From an uncultured Alistipes sp. (GTDB taxonomy: Bacteria > Bacteroidota > Bacteroidia > Bacteroidales > Rikenellaceae), in contig CALUKH010000008.1 in assembly GCA_944321185.1 (NCBI GenBank), positions 1 to 57,749 on the forward strand: a stretch of 57,749 bases of DNA, given 5' to 3'. Below, piece by piece: positions 25,517-35,369 of the stretch. Made by a program: the position numbers and the translations under genes. The notes under the pieces are model-generated. The model was not told the origin of the DNA, searched no databases, and worked only from the letters and a program-made list of their open reading frames with translations. Position 1 is the first letter of the stretch; each line of letters starts with the position of its first letter.

Positions 25517-26773
25517 TTACGAAGTGCGGATTTGACCGTCACCCGTGACGATGTATTTGTAGGTAGTCAGTTCGGGTAGTCCCATCGGGCCGCGGGCGTG
25601 GAGTTTCTGGGTCGAGATGCCGACCTCGGCGCCGAAACCGAACTGTCCGCCGTCGGTGAAGGCCGTCGAGACGTTGACGTAGACACACGCCGCATCGACC
25701 CGTCGGGTGAAGCGTTCCGCAGCCAGCGGATCCTCCGTAATGATCGCCTCGCTGTGGCGCGACGAGTAGCGGGCGATGTGGGCCAGCGCTTCGTCGAGCG
25801 ACGAGACGCTGCGGATGGCCATCTTGTAGTCGAGGAACTCCGTGCCGTAGTCGTCATCGGTGGCCGGGCGAAGCAGCTCGGCGGGGTAGTGGTCCGTCAG
25901 AGCGGCGAGGGCCTCGCGATCGGCGTAGAGCGTGACGTGATGCTCGGCCAGCGGGGCGCACAATGCGGGCAGATCGCCCAGCCGGTCGCGGTGGATGACA
26001 AGACAGTCCAGCGCGTTGCAGACGCTCACGCGCCGCGTCTTGGCGTTGCAGATCACCCGCCGTCCCTTCTCCACGTCGCCCGCCGCATCGAAGTAGGTGT
26101 GGACGATTCCGGCGCCGGTCTCGATCACCGGGACCCGGGCATGCTCGCGCACGAAGCGGATCAGCCCCGCGCCGCCGCGCGGAATGACCACATCGACATA
26201 ACCCACCGCATTGAGCAGTTCGCCCACGGCCGCGTGGTCCGACGGCAGCAGCGTGAAGGCCGCCCGGTCGATCTCCGCCCGGCGGAGCGCTTCGTGGAGG
26301 GCGCGGGCGATCGCTTCGTTCGAGCGGCGGGCGTCACTGCCGCCCTTCAGCACGCAGGCGTTGCCCGTCTTCATGCAGAGCGAGAAGATGTCGGCCGTGA
26401 CGTTGGGCCGCGCCTCGCAGATCATCCCCACGACCCCGAACGGTACGCGTACCTTGCGGATTGTCATGCCGTTGGGATGGGTCCATGCGTCGAGCGTCTC
26501 GCCCTGCGGCGAGGGGAGCGCCGCCACGGCCTCCATGTCGGCGGCAATCGCCTCGAGGCGTTCGGGCGTCAGCCGCAGCCGGTCGCACAGCGGCGATGCT
26601 GGGTCCATCGCCGCCAGATCTTCGGCATTGGCCGCCAAGATCTCCGGCATATGGCTGCGGAGCATGTCTGCGGCCGAGCGGACCGCATCGGAGAGCCGTT
26701 CGGCGGGGAGATTGCCCAGGGCGGCTCCGGCCTTGCGGGCCGCCTCGAAGAGGGATCGGTAATTGGTTTCCAT
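25517..26773 (-). CDS. proA: Glutamate-5-semialdehyde dehydrogenase (gamma-glutamyl phosphate reductase)
   Basis: ProA (418 aa) reduces gamma-glutamyl phosphate to the semialdehyde in proline synthesis. It shows RVPFGVVGMICEARPNVTADIFSLCMKTGNACVLKGG, VIPRGGAGLIRFVREHARVPVIETGAGIVHTYFD, the catalytic Cys in RVSVCNALDCLVIHRD, and FGFGAEVGISTQKLHARGPMGLPELTTYKY near the end. The ATG at 26773 gives METNYRSLFEAARKAG and leaves five bases to the proB stop. The longer in-frame opening up to 27106 lies inside proB and is not coding. Confidence 0.96.
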   Translation of the reverse strand: METNYRSLFEAARKAGAALGNLPAERLSDAVRSAADMLRSHMPEILAANAEDLAAMDPASPLCDRLRLTPERLEAIAADMEAVAALPSPQGETLDAWTHPNGMTIRKVRVPFGVVGMICEARPNVTADIFSLCMKTGNACVLKGGSDARRSNEAIARALHEALRRAEIDRAAFTLLPSDHAAVGELLNAVGYVDVVIPRGGAGLIRFVREHARVPVIETGAGIVHTYFDAAGDVEKGRRVICNAKTRRVSVCNALDCLVIHRDRLGDLPALCAPLAEHHVTLYADREALAALTDHYPAELLRPATDDDYGTEFLDYKMAIRSVSSLDEALAHIARYSSRHSEAIITEDPLAAERFTRRVDAACVYVNVSTAFTDGGQFGFGAEVGISTQKLHARGPMGLPELTTYKYIVTGDGQIRTS

Positions 26774-26778
26774 GGACA

Positions 26779-27870
26779 CTATTCCAGATAAAGATAATCG
26801 CAGTGAATCAAAGGTTTGAGACCTCTCCGGCCCAGATTGCGACGGGCCGTGTCGCTGTCGCACGAGATGCGGCCAATGCCCAGCTGGGTGCCGTCGGGCG
26901 TGAGGATCCGCACGATGTCGTCGCGTTCGAACTCGCCCTCGACCCCGGTGACGCCCACGGCCAGGATGCTCGCCGCCTGGCTCCGCCGCACCGCCTCGAC
27001 GGCTCCGGCATCGAGCCGCAGCGCCCCCTTGGCGAAGCCTTCGCTGCTGGCAATCCACTTCTTGACCCCCGAAGCGGAGTGTGGAGCCGGTTCGAAACGC
27101 GTGCAAACCACGTCGCGGTCGGTCAGCACGAGGTCCGTCAGGATGTTGTCGCGGCGTCCGTTGGCGATCACTACCTCGATGCCCTCGCCGGCCACGCGGC
27201 TCGAGATGCGGCTTTTGGAGGTCATGCCGCCGCGGCCGCGCGACGAACGCGTCGTGTCGATGTACTGCGAGAGGTCGCGTCCCGGCGCCACGTGGCGGAT
27301 GACCTGCGAGGCGGGGTCCGACGGCGAACCGTCGTAGATGCCGTCGATGTTGCTCAGGATCAGCAGTGCATCGGCCCCCATCATCGCCGCAACGAGCCCC
27401 GAAAGTTCGTCGTTGTCGGTGAACATCAGCTCCGTGACCGAGATCGTGTCGTTCTCGTTGACGATCGGGATCACGCCGGCCGCGAGCATCGCCTCCATGC
27501 AGTTGCGCTGATTGAGGTACTGGCGGCGGGTCGAGAGGCTCTCCTTCGTGGTGAGGACCTGTCCGCAGGCGATGCCGTATTCGTTGAAAAGGTCGTAGTA
27601 GCGGTTGAGCAGCTTGACCTGCCCGACGGCCGAATAGAGCTGGCGCGCCGAGACGGTGTCGATGCGTCCGACGCGCGATTCGAGCAGGCTGCGTCCCGAA
27701 GCCACGGCCCCCGACGAGACGACGATCACCTCGATGCGGGCCCGGTGCAGGCGGGCCATCTCGTCGACCAGCGCCGAGATGCGTGTCGTGTCGGGGCGTC
27801 CGTCGTCACGCGTCAGCACGTTGCTGCCGATCTTGATGACGATCCGGCGGTATTTTCCCTCTTGTTTCAT
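26779..27870 (-). CDS. proB: Glutamate 5-kinase with C-terminal PUA domain
   Basis: ProB (363 aa) performs the first step of proline synthesis. It has the amino-acid kinase core (YRRIVIKIGSNVLTRDDGRPDT, VSSGAVASGRSLLESR, PIVNENDTISVTELMFTDNDELSGLVAAMMGADALLILSNIDGIYDG, RGRGGMTSKSRIS) and a C-terminal PUA-like domain from about residue 275 (GALRLDAGAVEAV to RRNLGRRGLKPLIH). It is the first gene of a proBA operon. The 81-base gap to the response-regulator gene upstream contains a nine-base C run (27911-27919) and no clear -7 box. Confidence 0.96.
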   Translation of the reverse strand: MKQEGKYRRIVIKIGSNVLTRDDGRPDTTRISALVDEMARLHRARIEVIVVSSGAVASGRSLLESRVGRIDTVSARQLYSAVGQVKLLNRYYDLFNEYGIACGQVLTTKESLSTRRQYLNQRNCMEAMLAAGVIPIVNENDTISVTELMFTDNDELSGLVAAMMGADALLILSNIDGIYDGSPSDPASQVIRHVAPGRDLSQYIDTTRSSRGRGGMTSKSRISSRVAGEGIEVVIANGRRDNILTDLVLTDRDVVCTRFEPAPHSASGVKKWIASSEGFAKGALRLDAGAVEAVRRSQAASILAVGVTGVEGEFERDDIVRILTPDGTQLGIGRISCDSDTARRNLGRRGLKPLIHCDYLYLE

Positions 27871-27951
27871 GTCTTAACCTGTTTAACCTGACCTGTTTGC
27901 ATTTTCAGAGCCCCCCCCCTCTCATCCGGTTTGGCGGGAGGGACCTGCGGT

Positions 27952-28623
27952 TCAGGGCTCGTACTTGTAGCCGACGCCCTTGACCGTGACGATGCGTTCG
28001 TCGCCGATCTTCTGGCGCAGCTTGCGGATGTGGACGTCGATCGTGCGGTCGCCCACGACCACCTCCGTGCCCCAGATCTTGGCGTAGATCTCCTCGCGCG
28101 GAATGAGTTTGCCCGGCGACGAGTAGAGCAGGTCGAGCAGGGCGAACTCCTTGCGCGGGAGGCTGATCTCCTCGCCGTCGCGGATCACCATGTAGCGTTC
28201 GCGGTCGACGGTGATGCCCGGCGAGGGGTTCTTGACGGGGCTCTTGCCGGCATCGATGCGCTTGAGAATGGCCTGTACGCGGCTGACCAGCAGCTTCATC
28301 TTGATCGGTTTGGTCAGGTAGTCGTCGGCCCCCACGCCGAAACCGGTCAGCTGCTGCTCCTCCTCGCCCAGCGCCGAGAGGAAGACGACCATCGTATCCT
28401 TCAGTTCGGGGTTTTCGCGGATGGCGCGGCACGTCTGCACGCCGTCCATCACGGGCATCATCATGTCCAGCAGGATCAGATGCGGGCGGCACTCGGCGGC
28501 GACCTTCAGGGCCTCGGCGCCGTTCTGCGCCGTGAAGACCTCGTAACCCTCGCGGACGAGGTTGTAACGGACGAATTCGAGGATATCGACCTCGTCGTCC
28601 ACCAGCAGGATGCGATGGCTCAT
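27952..28623 (-). CDS. OmpR/PhoB-type response regulator (orphan)
   Basis: This 223-residue two-domain regulator has a receiver domain (ILLVDDEVDILEFV acidic pair; phospho-acceptor Asp in HLILLDMMMPVMDG; VFLSALGEEEQQ switch; Lys in DDYLTKPIKMKLL) and a winged-helix OmpR-type DNA-binding domain (ISLPRKEFALLDLLYSSPGKLIPREEIYAKIWG to IVTVKGVGYKYEP). No histidine kinase gene is within the window, so its partner is unknown. A 16-base dyad (28671-28686) about 50 bases upstream overlaps a near-match -7 box and could be an operator. Confidence 0.93.
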   Translation of the reverse strand: MSHRILLVDDEVDILEFVRYNLVREGYEVFTAQNGAEALKVAAECRPHLILLDMMMPVMDGVQTCRAIRENPELKDTMVVFLSALGEEEQQLTGFGVGADDYLTKPIKMKLLVSRVQAILKRIDAGKSPVKNPSPGITVDRERYMVIRDGEEISLPRKEFALLDLLYSSPGKLIPREEIYAKIWGTEVVVGDRTIDVHIRKLRQKIGDERIVTVKGVGYKYEP

Positions 28624-28670
28624 AGTCGTCAGATTCTGGGGCGGCGGAGCGGAGTCCGCCGTCGGGTGGA

Positions 28671-28686
28671 TAACTTTGCGAAGTTA
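28671..28686. promoter_or_regulatory. Dyad TAACTT-N4-AAGTTA overlapping divergent -7-like boxes
   Basis: On the plus strand the sequence contains TAACTTTG (28671-28678), a perfect -7 box reading toward the DUF349 gene. On the minus strand it reads TAACTTCG, one mismatch from a -7 box for the response regulator. The two arms are perfectly symmetric, so the site may be a promoter pair, an operator, or both. Confidence 0.5.
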
Positions 28687-28822
28687 CGAATTTTTTTTCG
28701 GATTGCCGCGCTTTTCCCCATGGATCCGCCGCCGGTCCGGAATCGGGGGTCGAAGAGCACTCCGAAGCGAGGTCCCAATGCAGGTTTTGGCGATTTATTT
28801 TTCGGGTTCCGCATAAAATGGT

Positions 28823-28830
28823 TATATTTG
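28823..28830 (+). promoter_or_regulatory. -7 box of the DUF349 gene
   Basis: TATATTTG matches TAnnTTTG exactly, 48 bases before the ATG at 28879. A T-run at 28797-28801 lies at about the spacing of a -33 element. Confidence 0.65.
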
Positions 28831-28878
28831 CGGGATTTATGTACTCCCGCATGTCGGGAAGCAAAAACCTCTACTGTG

Positions 28879-31212
28879 ATGGCTACTGAAAAATCGACAC
28901 TTTCTGCTCCCGAGGAGCAAGTCAGCCCTCAGGCTGAAGATGCGCAGATGACACCCGCGGCAACCCCTGCGGCAACTCCCGAACTTTCTGAATCCACGGC
29001 TGCGGCCGATGCGGTGACGCCGTCCGAGGCCGCCGCAGCTCCGACCGAAGAGGCTCCGGCCCAAACTCCCGCCGAAGCGGGCGTCGCAACCTCGGCCGAA
29101 GAGACTGCCGCAACCCCCGTCGAGAAGGCTCCGCTGACGAGCCCCGCGACCGAGGCTGCTGCAGCCGGTGAACCCGCTGCCGTTGCGGAGAGCCCGGCCG
29201 AAACGCCGGAAACGGTTGCCGAAGAGAATCCGGCCGAAACACCGGAAAAGAGCGTTGCAGAGGAGGAGACCCCGCGTCCGAAACGGGCGCGGATCAAGCC
29301 GGCGGCCGAACCCGTATCGGATTTCGACGAGGAGACTGCTCCGGCCGACGTGCGAGTCGATTTCGCCGATGAGGAGGCTGCGCTGGCCGCTCACGACGCC
29401 GGACTCGAACTGGGCGACGAAACCGCCGAGGAGGCCGAAGCCGATCAGCTCGCCGAGGAGAAAAGCTCGCCCGAGGAGAAGTTCGCCGGCAAGAGCAAGG
29501 AGGAGCTGGTGGCGCTGTTTGCACGAATGCTCGAAGAGCAGCCCGTACAGTCGATTCGCCGCGACGTCGAGGCGCTGAAGATCGCCTTCTACCGCATCCG
29601 CCGCGCCGAGGTTGAGGCCGCACGCCGCCGTTTCCTCGAGGAGGGCGGCGCCGAAGAGGATTTTGCACCTGCGGTTGACGGTGCGGAGATCCAACTCAAG
29701 GAGCTTTTCAAGGAGTATCGCCGTCGCCGCGACATCTTCATTGCCAACCTCGAGGCCGAAAAGGAGGCCAACCTCAAGGTCAAACAGCAGATCATCGAGG
29801 AGCTGAAGGAGCTGGTCAATTCCGACGAGACGCTCAACCATACCTTCACCAAGTTCCGTGAACTCCAGCAGCGCTGGCGCGATACGGGTCCTGTCCCGCA
29901 GCAGTACATCAAGGATCTGTGGGAGACCTACAACCTCCACGTCGAGAATTTCTACAACTTCATCAAGATCAACAAGGAGCTGCGCGATCTCGACCTGAAG
30001 AAGAACTACGAACAGAAGGTGGCCCTCTGCGAACAGGCCGAAGCGCTGCTGCTCGAACCCTCGGTGGTCGAGGCCTTCCACAAGCTGCAGAAGCTCCACG
30101 ACGAGTGGCGTGAGACGGGTCCCGTGGCCAACGAGTACAAGGAGGCGCTCTGGGAGCGTTTCAAGGCTGCGTCGAGCCGCATCAACAAGCAGCATCAGGA
30201 GCATTTCGAGGCTCTGAAGGCCGAGCAGGTCAAGAACCTCGAACTCAAGACCGGACTCTGCGAGGCAACCGAGGAGCTGGCTTCGCAGCCGTTGACCACC
30301 CGCAAGGAGTGGAACCGTGCCAGCGACAAGCTGCTCGAGATCCAGAAGACCTGGAAGACCATCGGCTTCGCCCCCAAGAAGGATAACAACCGCATCTACG
30401 AACGTTTCCGCACGGCCTGCGACAAGTTCTTCGAGGCCAAGCGCCAGTTCTATGCCGGACTGAAGGCCGAGATGGAGCACAACCTGCAGCTGAAGAACGA
30501 AATCTGCGAGGCTGCCGAATCGCTTTCGGGCAGCGAAGACTGGAAGAAGACGACCGATGAGCTGATCGCTCTCCAGGCCCGTTGGAAGCAGATCGGTGCC
30601 GTGTCGCGCCGTCACTCCGAGGCGGTCTGGAAACGGTTCCGCGCCGCCTGCGACAAGTTCTTCGAGCGCAAGGCCGCCCACTTCGCATCGGTCGACGGCG
30701 AGTACGAGGAGAATCTCCGCCGCAAACAGGCCCTGCTCGACGAGATGGCTGCGGCCGACGTCCGCACGGGCGGCTATGAGGTGATCCGTGATTTCCAGCG
30801 CCGCTGGAGCGAGATCGGTTTCGTGCCCATCAAACAGAAGGATGCCATTCAGAAGCGATACAAGGCCGCCGTGGATCAGCTCTTCAACGTGCTGCGCGGC
30901 TCGGAACGCGACCGCTCGATGGGCCGCTTCCGCGAGAAGATCTCCTCGATGAAGGGCTCGGGTGACCGTCGTCTGCGCACGGAACGCGACCGCCTTTACA
31001 ATAAGGTGCGTCAGCTCGAACAGGAGATCGGCCTGCTGGAGAACAACATCGGATTCTTCGCCAAGTCGAAAAATGCCGAAGCCCTCGTGGCCGACGTGCG
31101 TGCCAAGATCGACCGGGCCCGCGAAGAGATGGCCGCCACGATCGAGAAGGTCCGCCTGATCGACCGTCAGGAGGCCGAGGCAAAGGACGGTGGCAAGGAG
31201 GGCAATGCCTGA
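28879..31212 (+). CDS. Multi-DUF349-repeat protein with acidic low-complexity N-terminus
   Basis: A 777-residue protein of unknown function. The first ~190 residues are Ala/Glu/Thr/Pro-rich and strongly acidic. From about residue 323 to 672 there are five DUF349 repeats, recognisable by WRDTGPVP, WRETGPV, WKTIGFAP, WKQIGAVS and WSEIGFVP, each followed by an aromatic-basic helix (LWERFKAA, IYERFRTACDKFFE and similar). The C-terminus is a coiled coil (NKVRQLEQEIGLLENNIGFFAKS). The start at 28879 (MATEKSTLSAPEE) follows the -7 box; the frame is open further upstream but would run over the promoter and the opposite response regulator. No signal peptide is seen. Confidence 0.85.
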   Translation: MATEKSTLSAPEEQVSPQAEDAQMTPAATPAATPELSESTAAADAVTPSEAAAAPTEEAPAQTPAEAGVATSAEETAATPVEKAPLTSPATEAAAAGEPAAVAESPAETPETVAEENPAETPEKSVAEEETPRPKRARIKPAAEPVSDFDEETAPADVRVDFADEEAALAAHDAGLELGDETAEEAEADQLAEEKSSPEEKFAGKSKEELVALFARMLEEQPVQSIRRDVEALKIAFYRIRRAEVEAARRRFLEEGGAEEDFAPAVDGAEIQLKELFKEYRRRRDIFIANLEAEKEANLKVKQQIIEELKELVNSDETLNHTFTKFRELQQRWRDTGPVPQQYIKDLWETYNLHVENFYNFIKINKELRDLDLKKNYEQKVALCEQAEALLLEPSVVEAFHKLQKLHDEWRETGPVANEYKEALWERFKAASSRINKQHQEHFEALKAEQVKNLELKTGLCEATEELASQPLTTRKEWNRASDKLLEIQKTWKTIGFAPKKDNNRIYERFRTACDKFFEAKRQFYAGLKAEMEHNLQLKNEICEAAESLSGSEDWKKTTDELIALQARWKQIGAVSRRHSEAVWKRFRAACDKFFERKAAHFASVDGEYEENLRRKQALLDEMAAADVRTGGYEVIRDFQRRWSEIGFVPIKQKDAIQKRYKAAVDQLFNVLRGSERDRSMGRFREKISSMKGSGDRRLRTERDRLYNKVRQLEQEIGLLENNIGFFAKSKNAEALVADVRAKIDRAREEMAATIEKVRLIDRQEAEAKDGGKEGNA

Positions 31213-31449
31213 TCGTTGCCGTCGGACCGGTCGACCGGACGATTCCGGCCGGCCGGTGCCATTTCCACCGGGGGGAGAGAGAGAGGAAAGAGAACGCGCG
31301 ATGAGGAAAGAGGGGGCCGCGATGAGGTAAGAAGAAAAACGCGACAGAACCAAAGACCCCGGGTGCCTGCCCGAAACGAATCCCTCCCGTGGACTGCAAA
31401 ACAAAGGAAACAACATAAAAAGATACGACAGATCAAATCAAATAAAGGA
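31213..31449 (+). other. Intergenic leader of pyrG, purine-rich
   Basis: 237 bases between the DUF349 gene and pyrG. They contain a 12-base palindrome CCGGTCGACCGG (31227-31238), a G/A-rich tract (about 31271-31345) with two GCGATGAGG copies, and no TAnnTTTG box or U-run terminator. The pyrG frame is open through this interval, but no credible upstream start is seen. Confidence 0.5.
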
Positions 31450-33078
31450 ATGAAACTGACCAAACCCAAGTACATATTCGTGACGGGCGGTGTAGCATCT
31501 TCGCTCGGCAAGGGTATTATCTCCGCTTCGATCGCCCGGCTGTTGCAGGCCCGGGGCTATTCGGTGACCATCCAGAAACTCGACCCCTACATCAACGTCG
31601 ATCCCGGAACGCTCAACCCCTACGAGCACGGCGAGTGCTACGTCACGGAGGACGGCGCCGAAACCGACCTTGACCTCGGCCACTACGAGCGTTTCACGAA
31701 TCATCCCACCTCGAAGGCCAACAACGTCACCACGGGTCGCATCTACAAGAGCGTCATCGAGAAGGAGCGCAAGGGCGAATACCTGGGCAAGACCGTGCAG
31801 GTGATCCCCCATATCACCGACGAGATCAAGCGCCGCATCCAGCTCCTGGGTCAGACCAAGAAGTATGACATCATCATCACCGAAATCGGCGGTACGGTGG
31901 GCGATATCGAATCGCAGCCCTTCATCGAATCGGTGCGCCAGCTCCGCTATTCGCTCGGATACAAGAACACGGCGCTGGTCCATCTGACACTGATCCCCTA
32001 CATGGCCGCCTCGGGCGAGATGAAGACCAAACCTACGCAGCATTCGGTCAAGGCGCTGCTCGAGAACGGACTTCAGCCCGACATCCTCGTTCTGCGCGCC
32101 GAGCGTTCGCTGACGACGGCCCTCAAACGCAAGGTGGCCCTCTTCTGCAACGTCGACGCCAATGCCGTCATGGAGTCGATCGACGTCCCGACGATCTACG
32201 AGGTGCCACTGAAGATGCACGAACAGCATCTGGACGAGGTGGTCCTCGACAAGCTGAACCTCCCGGCCGACAAGGAGCCCGACATGACCGCCTGGAGCGC
32301 CTTCGTCGACAAGATCAAACACCCCTCGAAGAAGATCGATATCGCACTGGTGGGCAAATACACCGAACTGCACGATGCCTACAAGTCGATCAGCGAATCG
32401 TTCATCCATGCCGGCGCCGTCAACGACTGCCATGTCAAGCTCCACTACGTCAATTCGGAGAAGATCACGTCGGAGAACGTCGCCGCGCAGCTGGGCCGGA
32501 TGGCCGGTATCCTCGTGGCCCCCGGATTCGGCAACCGCGGTATCGAGGGTAAGATCGAGGCCGTGCGTTTCGCCCGCGAGAACCGCATCCCGTTCCTGGG
32601 TATCTGCCTTGGCATGCAGTGTGCCGTGATCGAGTTCGCACGCAACGTCCTCGGGATTGCCGATGCCAACTCCAGCGAAATGGAGCAGACGGCTCATCCG
32701 GTCATCGACCTGATGGAGGAGCAGAAGGGCGTGACGGCCAAGGGCGGTACGATGCGTCTGGGAGCCTATCCGTGCGTGCTGCGCCGCGGCTCGAAGGTGG
32801 CTGCCGCCTACGGCAAACTCAACATCTCGGAGCGTCACCGTCACCGTTACGAATTCAACAACGACTATCTCGAGCGTTTCGAGGCCGCCGGCATGAAGGC
32901 CGTGGGCATCAACCCCGACACGAATCTGGTCGAGGTGGTCGAGATCGAGGATCATCCCTGGTTCGTCGGTACGCAGTACCACCCCGAATACAAGAGTACC
33001 GTCGAGAGCCCCTCGCCGCTCTTCGTGGCCTTCGTCAAGGCCGCCCTCGAGTACGACGACGAAAAGAAGAAAAAGTAA
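31450..33078 (+). CDS. pyrG: CTP synthase
   Basis: PyrG (542 aa) aminates UTP to CTP with glutamine and ATP. The synthetase half has [63 protein letters not shown] and [17 protein letters not shown]. The class I glutaminase half has [19 protein letters not shown] (catalytic Cys) and QYHPEYKS (catalytic His/Glu). The start at 31450 ([14 protein letters not shown]) is the family start; an in-frame extension to 31216 encodes a basic, non-family segment and is rejected. Confidence 0.96.
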   Translation: MKLTKPKYIFVTGGVASSLGKGIISASIARLLQARGYSVTIQKLDPYINVDPGTLNPYEHGECYVTEDGAETDLDLGHYERFTNHPTSKANNVTTGRIYKSVIEKERKGEYLGKTVQVIPHITDEIKRRIQLLGQTKKYDIIITEIGGTVGDIESQPFIESVRQLRYSLGYKNTALVHLTLIPYMAASGEMKTKPTQHSVKALLENGLQPDILVLRAERSLTTALKRKVALFCNVDANAVMESIDVPTIYEVPLKMHEQHLDEVVLDKLNLPADKEPDMTAWSAFVDKIKHPSKKIDIALVGKYTELHDAYKSISESFIHAGAVNDCHVKLHYVNSEKITSENVAAQLGRMAGILVAPGFGNRGIEGKIEAVRFARENRIPFLGICLGMQCAVIEFARNVLGIADANSSEMEQTAHPVIDLMEEQKGVTAKGGTMRLGAYPCVLRRGSKVAAAYGKLNISERHRHRYEFNNDYLERFEAAGMKAVGINPDTNLVEVVEIEDHPWFVGTQYHPEYKSTVESPSPLFVAFVKAALEYDDEKKKK

Positions 33079-33147
33079 CGGCGCTCGCCCGGATGAAAGA
33101 AACTTCCCCGAAACTATCACTCACTGAAAACAAGCAACAACGTTTGA

Positions 33148-35094
33148 ATGGATAAGAAATCGTTTATCGGTATTGGTGTCGTAGCGCTCCTCTTCATCGT
33201 ATTCGCCTACTTCAGCAGTAAGGATCAACAGAAACAACAGCAGCGTCAGGCCATCTACGATGCCTATGTGGATTCGCTGGCCCGCGTTTCGCGCGCCTCC
33301 GAGGCGGCCGATTCGCTGGCCCGGACCGAGGCCGTATGGGCCGATTCGCTGACGGCCGATTCGCTGGCCGCAGCCGCGCGTCAGCGTCAGGTCGAGACGC
33401 TGGGCGAATCCCTGGCCCTGGCCCGCGAGGCCCGGCCCGAAGAGTTCACCGTCGAGAACGACCTGCTCTCGATCCGCTTCTCGACACTCGGCGGACAGGT
33501 CAAGGGCGTCACGCTGAAGGATTACACCAAGTATGCTCCGCGCGGCGAACGCACCCAGCTGGTCGAACTGATGGATCCCGCCACGTCGCGCTTCGGACTG
33601 TCGTTCTACGTCAAGAACGGCCTGCGCAATGTCCCGGTCAATACGCTCGACTACGTCTTCGAGGCCGATCCGGTCACAACGACGGCCGACGGCGCCAAAC
33701 AGGTGGTCATGCGTCTGCCCGTCGACGAGGCGTCGGCCCTGGAGTATCGATACCTTATATATGATACGAAGAGCCCCGAGCGCGACTATCTGATGGATTT
33801 CGACGTGCGGATGGTCAACATGGCCCACGCCATGGCCAACCAGACCCAGATCCTGATCGACTGGACGAACGACACCTATCAGAACGAACGCGGCTTCAAG
33901 AACGAGAACATGTACACGACGCTGGCCTATCGCTTCCCGGGCGAACGCTCGATCGAAGAGCTGGGCATGAGCGACAAGTCGAAATCGAAGGAGATCTCGA
34001 CCCAGGTCAACTGGGTGGCCTTCAAGCAGCAGTTCTTCTCGTCGGTCTTCATCGCACCGGAGCATGTCACCTATGCCAATCTGGCCTTCTCGACGGCTGC
34101 GCCCGAATCGGAGCTGCTGAAAAACTTCTCGGCCCAGATGGCCGTGCCCTACACGCCGCAGACCGATAGCTATGACTTCGCCTTCTATTTCGGCCCGAAC
34201 AAGTATTCGATCCTCAAGAAGGTCGAATTCCCGGCCGGTGACGAAATCCACCTCGAACGCCTCGTGCCGCTGGGGTGGGGCATCTTCGGATGGGTCAACC
34301 GCTGGTGCGTGATTCCGGTCTTCGACTTCCTGCGCAACTACATCTCGAATTTCGGCATCATCATCCTGATTCTGGTCATCCTGGTCAAGCTGGTGATCTT
34401 CCCGCTGACCTACAAGAGCTACGTCTCGATGGCCAAGATGCGGTTGATCAAGCCTCAGGTCGACGAGCTGAACAAGAAGTACCCCAAGCAGGAGGATGCC
34501 ATGAAGCGGCAGCAGGCGACGATGGAGCTCTACAAGAAGGCCGGCATCAACCCCATGGGCGGATGTATCCCGATGCTGATCCAGCTGCCGATCCTGATTG
34601 CCATGTTCCGCTTCTTCCCGGCGTCGATCGAGTTGCGCGAACAGCCGTTCCTGTGGGCCGACGACCTCTCGTCGTATGACAGTGTGCTGAATCTGCCCTT
34701 CTCGATCCCGTTCTACGGCGATCACGTTTCGCTCTTCGCACTGCTGATGGCGCTGTCGCTGTTCGGCTATTCGTGGTTCAACTACCAGCAGACGGCCTCG
34801 TCGCAGCCCCAGATGGCCGGCATGAAGTTCATGATGGTCTATCTGATGCCGTTGATGATGCTCTTCTGGTTCAACGACTATTCGAGCGGTCTGTGCTACT
34901 ACTACCTCTTGTCGAACCTCTTCACCATCGGCCAGACACTCGTCATCCGCCGCATGGTCGACGACGAGAAGATTCATGCCATCATGCAGGCCAATGCCGC
35001 CCGGAAGTCGAACGGCAAGAAATCGAAGTTCCAACAGCGTTACGAGGAGTTGCTCCGTCAGCAGGAGGCCCAGCAGCGCGCCAAACGCAAGTAG
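33148..35094 (+). CDS. yidC: Membrane protein insertase YidC
   Basis: YidC (648 aa) inserts and folds inner-membrane proteins, alone or with SecYEG. An N-terminal helix (FIGIGVVALLFIVFAYF) is followed by a Gln- and Ala-rich linker, a large periplasmic P1 domain (~residues 90-385), and the conserved core: ILVILVKLVIFPLTYKSYVSMAKMRLIKPQV, NPMGGCIPMLIQLPILIAMFRFFP and MPLMMLFWFNDYSSGLCYYYLLSNLFTIGQ. The tail (AARKSNGKKSKFQQRYEELLRQQEAQQRAKRK) is basic, as in ribosome-binding YidC C-termini. It is 69 bases after pyrG and followed by a terminator. Confidence 0.95.
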   Translation: MDKKSFIGIGVVALLFIVFAYFSSKDQQKQQQRQAIYDAYVDSLARVSRASEAADSLARTEAVWADSLTADSLAAAARQRQVETLGESLALAREARPEEFTVENDLLSIRFSTLGGQVKGVTLKDYTKYAPRGERTQLVELMDPATSRFGLSFYVKNGLRNVPVNTLDYVFEADPVTTTADGAKQVVMRLPVDEASALEYRYLIYDTKSPERDYLMDFDVRMVNMAHAMANQTQILIDWTNDTYQNERGFKNENMYTTLAYRFPGERSIEELGMSDKSKSKEISTQVNWVAFKQQFFSSVFIAPEHVTYANLAFSTAAPESELLKNFSAQMAVPYTPQTDSYDFAFYFGPNKYSILKKVEFPAGDEIHLERLVPLGWGIFGWVNRWCVIPVFDFLRNYISNFGIIILILVILVKLVIFPLTYKSYVSMAKMRLIKPQVDELNKKYPKQEDAMKRQQATMELYKKAGINPMGGCIPMLIQLPILIAMFRFFPASIELREQPFLWADDLSSYDSVLNLPFSIPFYGDHVSLFALLMALSLFGYSWFNYQQTASSQPQMAGMKFMMVYLMPLMMLFWFNDYSSGLCYYYLLSNLFTIGQTLVIRRMVDDEKIHAIMQANAARKSNGKKSKFQQRYEELLRQQEAQQRAKRK

Positions 35095-35171
35095 CCGACG
35101 TTGCGGCGGCCGGCCTGTCGGGTCGGATTCGTCGGTCGTCGGGCGGTTGAGGCCGCTGGACAGAGAGAATG

Positions 35172-35207
35172 AAAAAGGCCCTTCCCGATCGGGAAGGGCC
35201 TCTTTGT
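35172..35207 (+). terminator. Bidirectional rho-independent terminator between yidC and the esterase gene
   Basis: A perfect 11-bp stem (AGGCCCTTCCC / GGGAAGGGCCT) with a GATC loop is flanked by AAAAA on the left and CTTTG on the right, so it can stop transcripts from both strands. The esterase gene ends 163 bases to the right, reading toward it. The rest of 35208-35369 shows nothing recognisable. Confidence 0.85.
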
Positions 35208-35369
35208 TGCAAAATAGTCGGTGGACACAAGACCGGTTGGGGTGCCTGGAGCCGGGTTTGTGGTCCGTTTGGCCGTCGGACCCGGTTGTCGAGTCGGTTG
35301 TCCGTGGGGCCAAAGCCGGGCCAGAGCCGGAGCTGTGGCAGTGGCTGGGGGTCTCTGCGCCGGCCGCAC

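Noticed and set aside
26774-27106. N-terminal extension of ProA
   Set aside because: It is out of frame inside proB; the ATG at 26773 gives the normal ProA N-terminus with a five-base gap to proB.
27911-27919. C9 run as a phase-variation switch
   Set aside because: It lies between genes rather than in a coding frame or between promoter elements, so slippage would not switch a protein on or off in an evident way.
31216-31449. N-terminal extension of CTP synthase
   Set aside because: The frame is open but encodes a basic, low-complexity segment; the family start [14 protein letters not shown] is at 31450.
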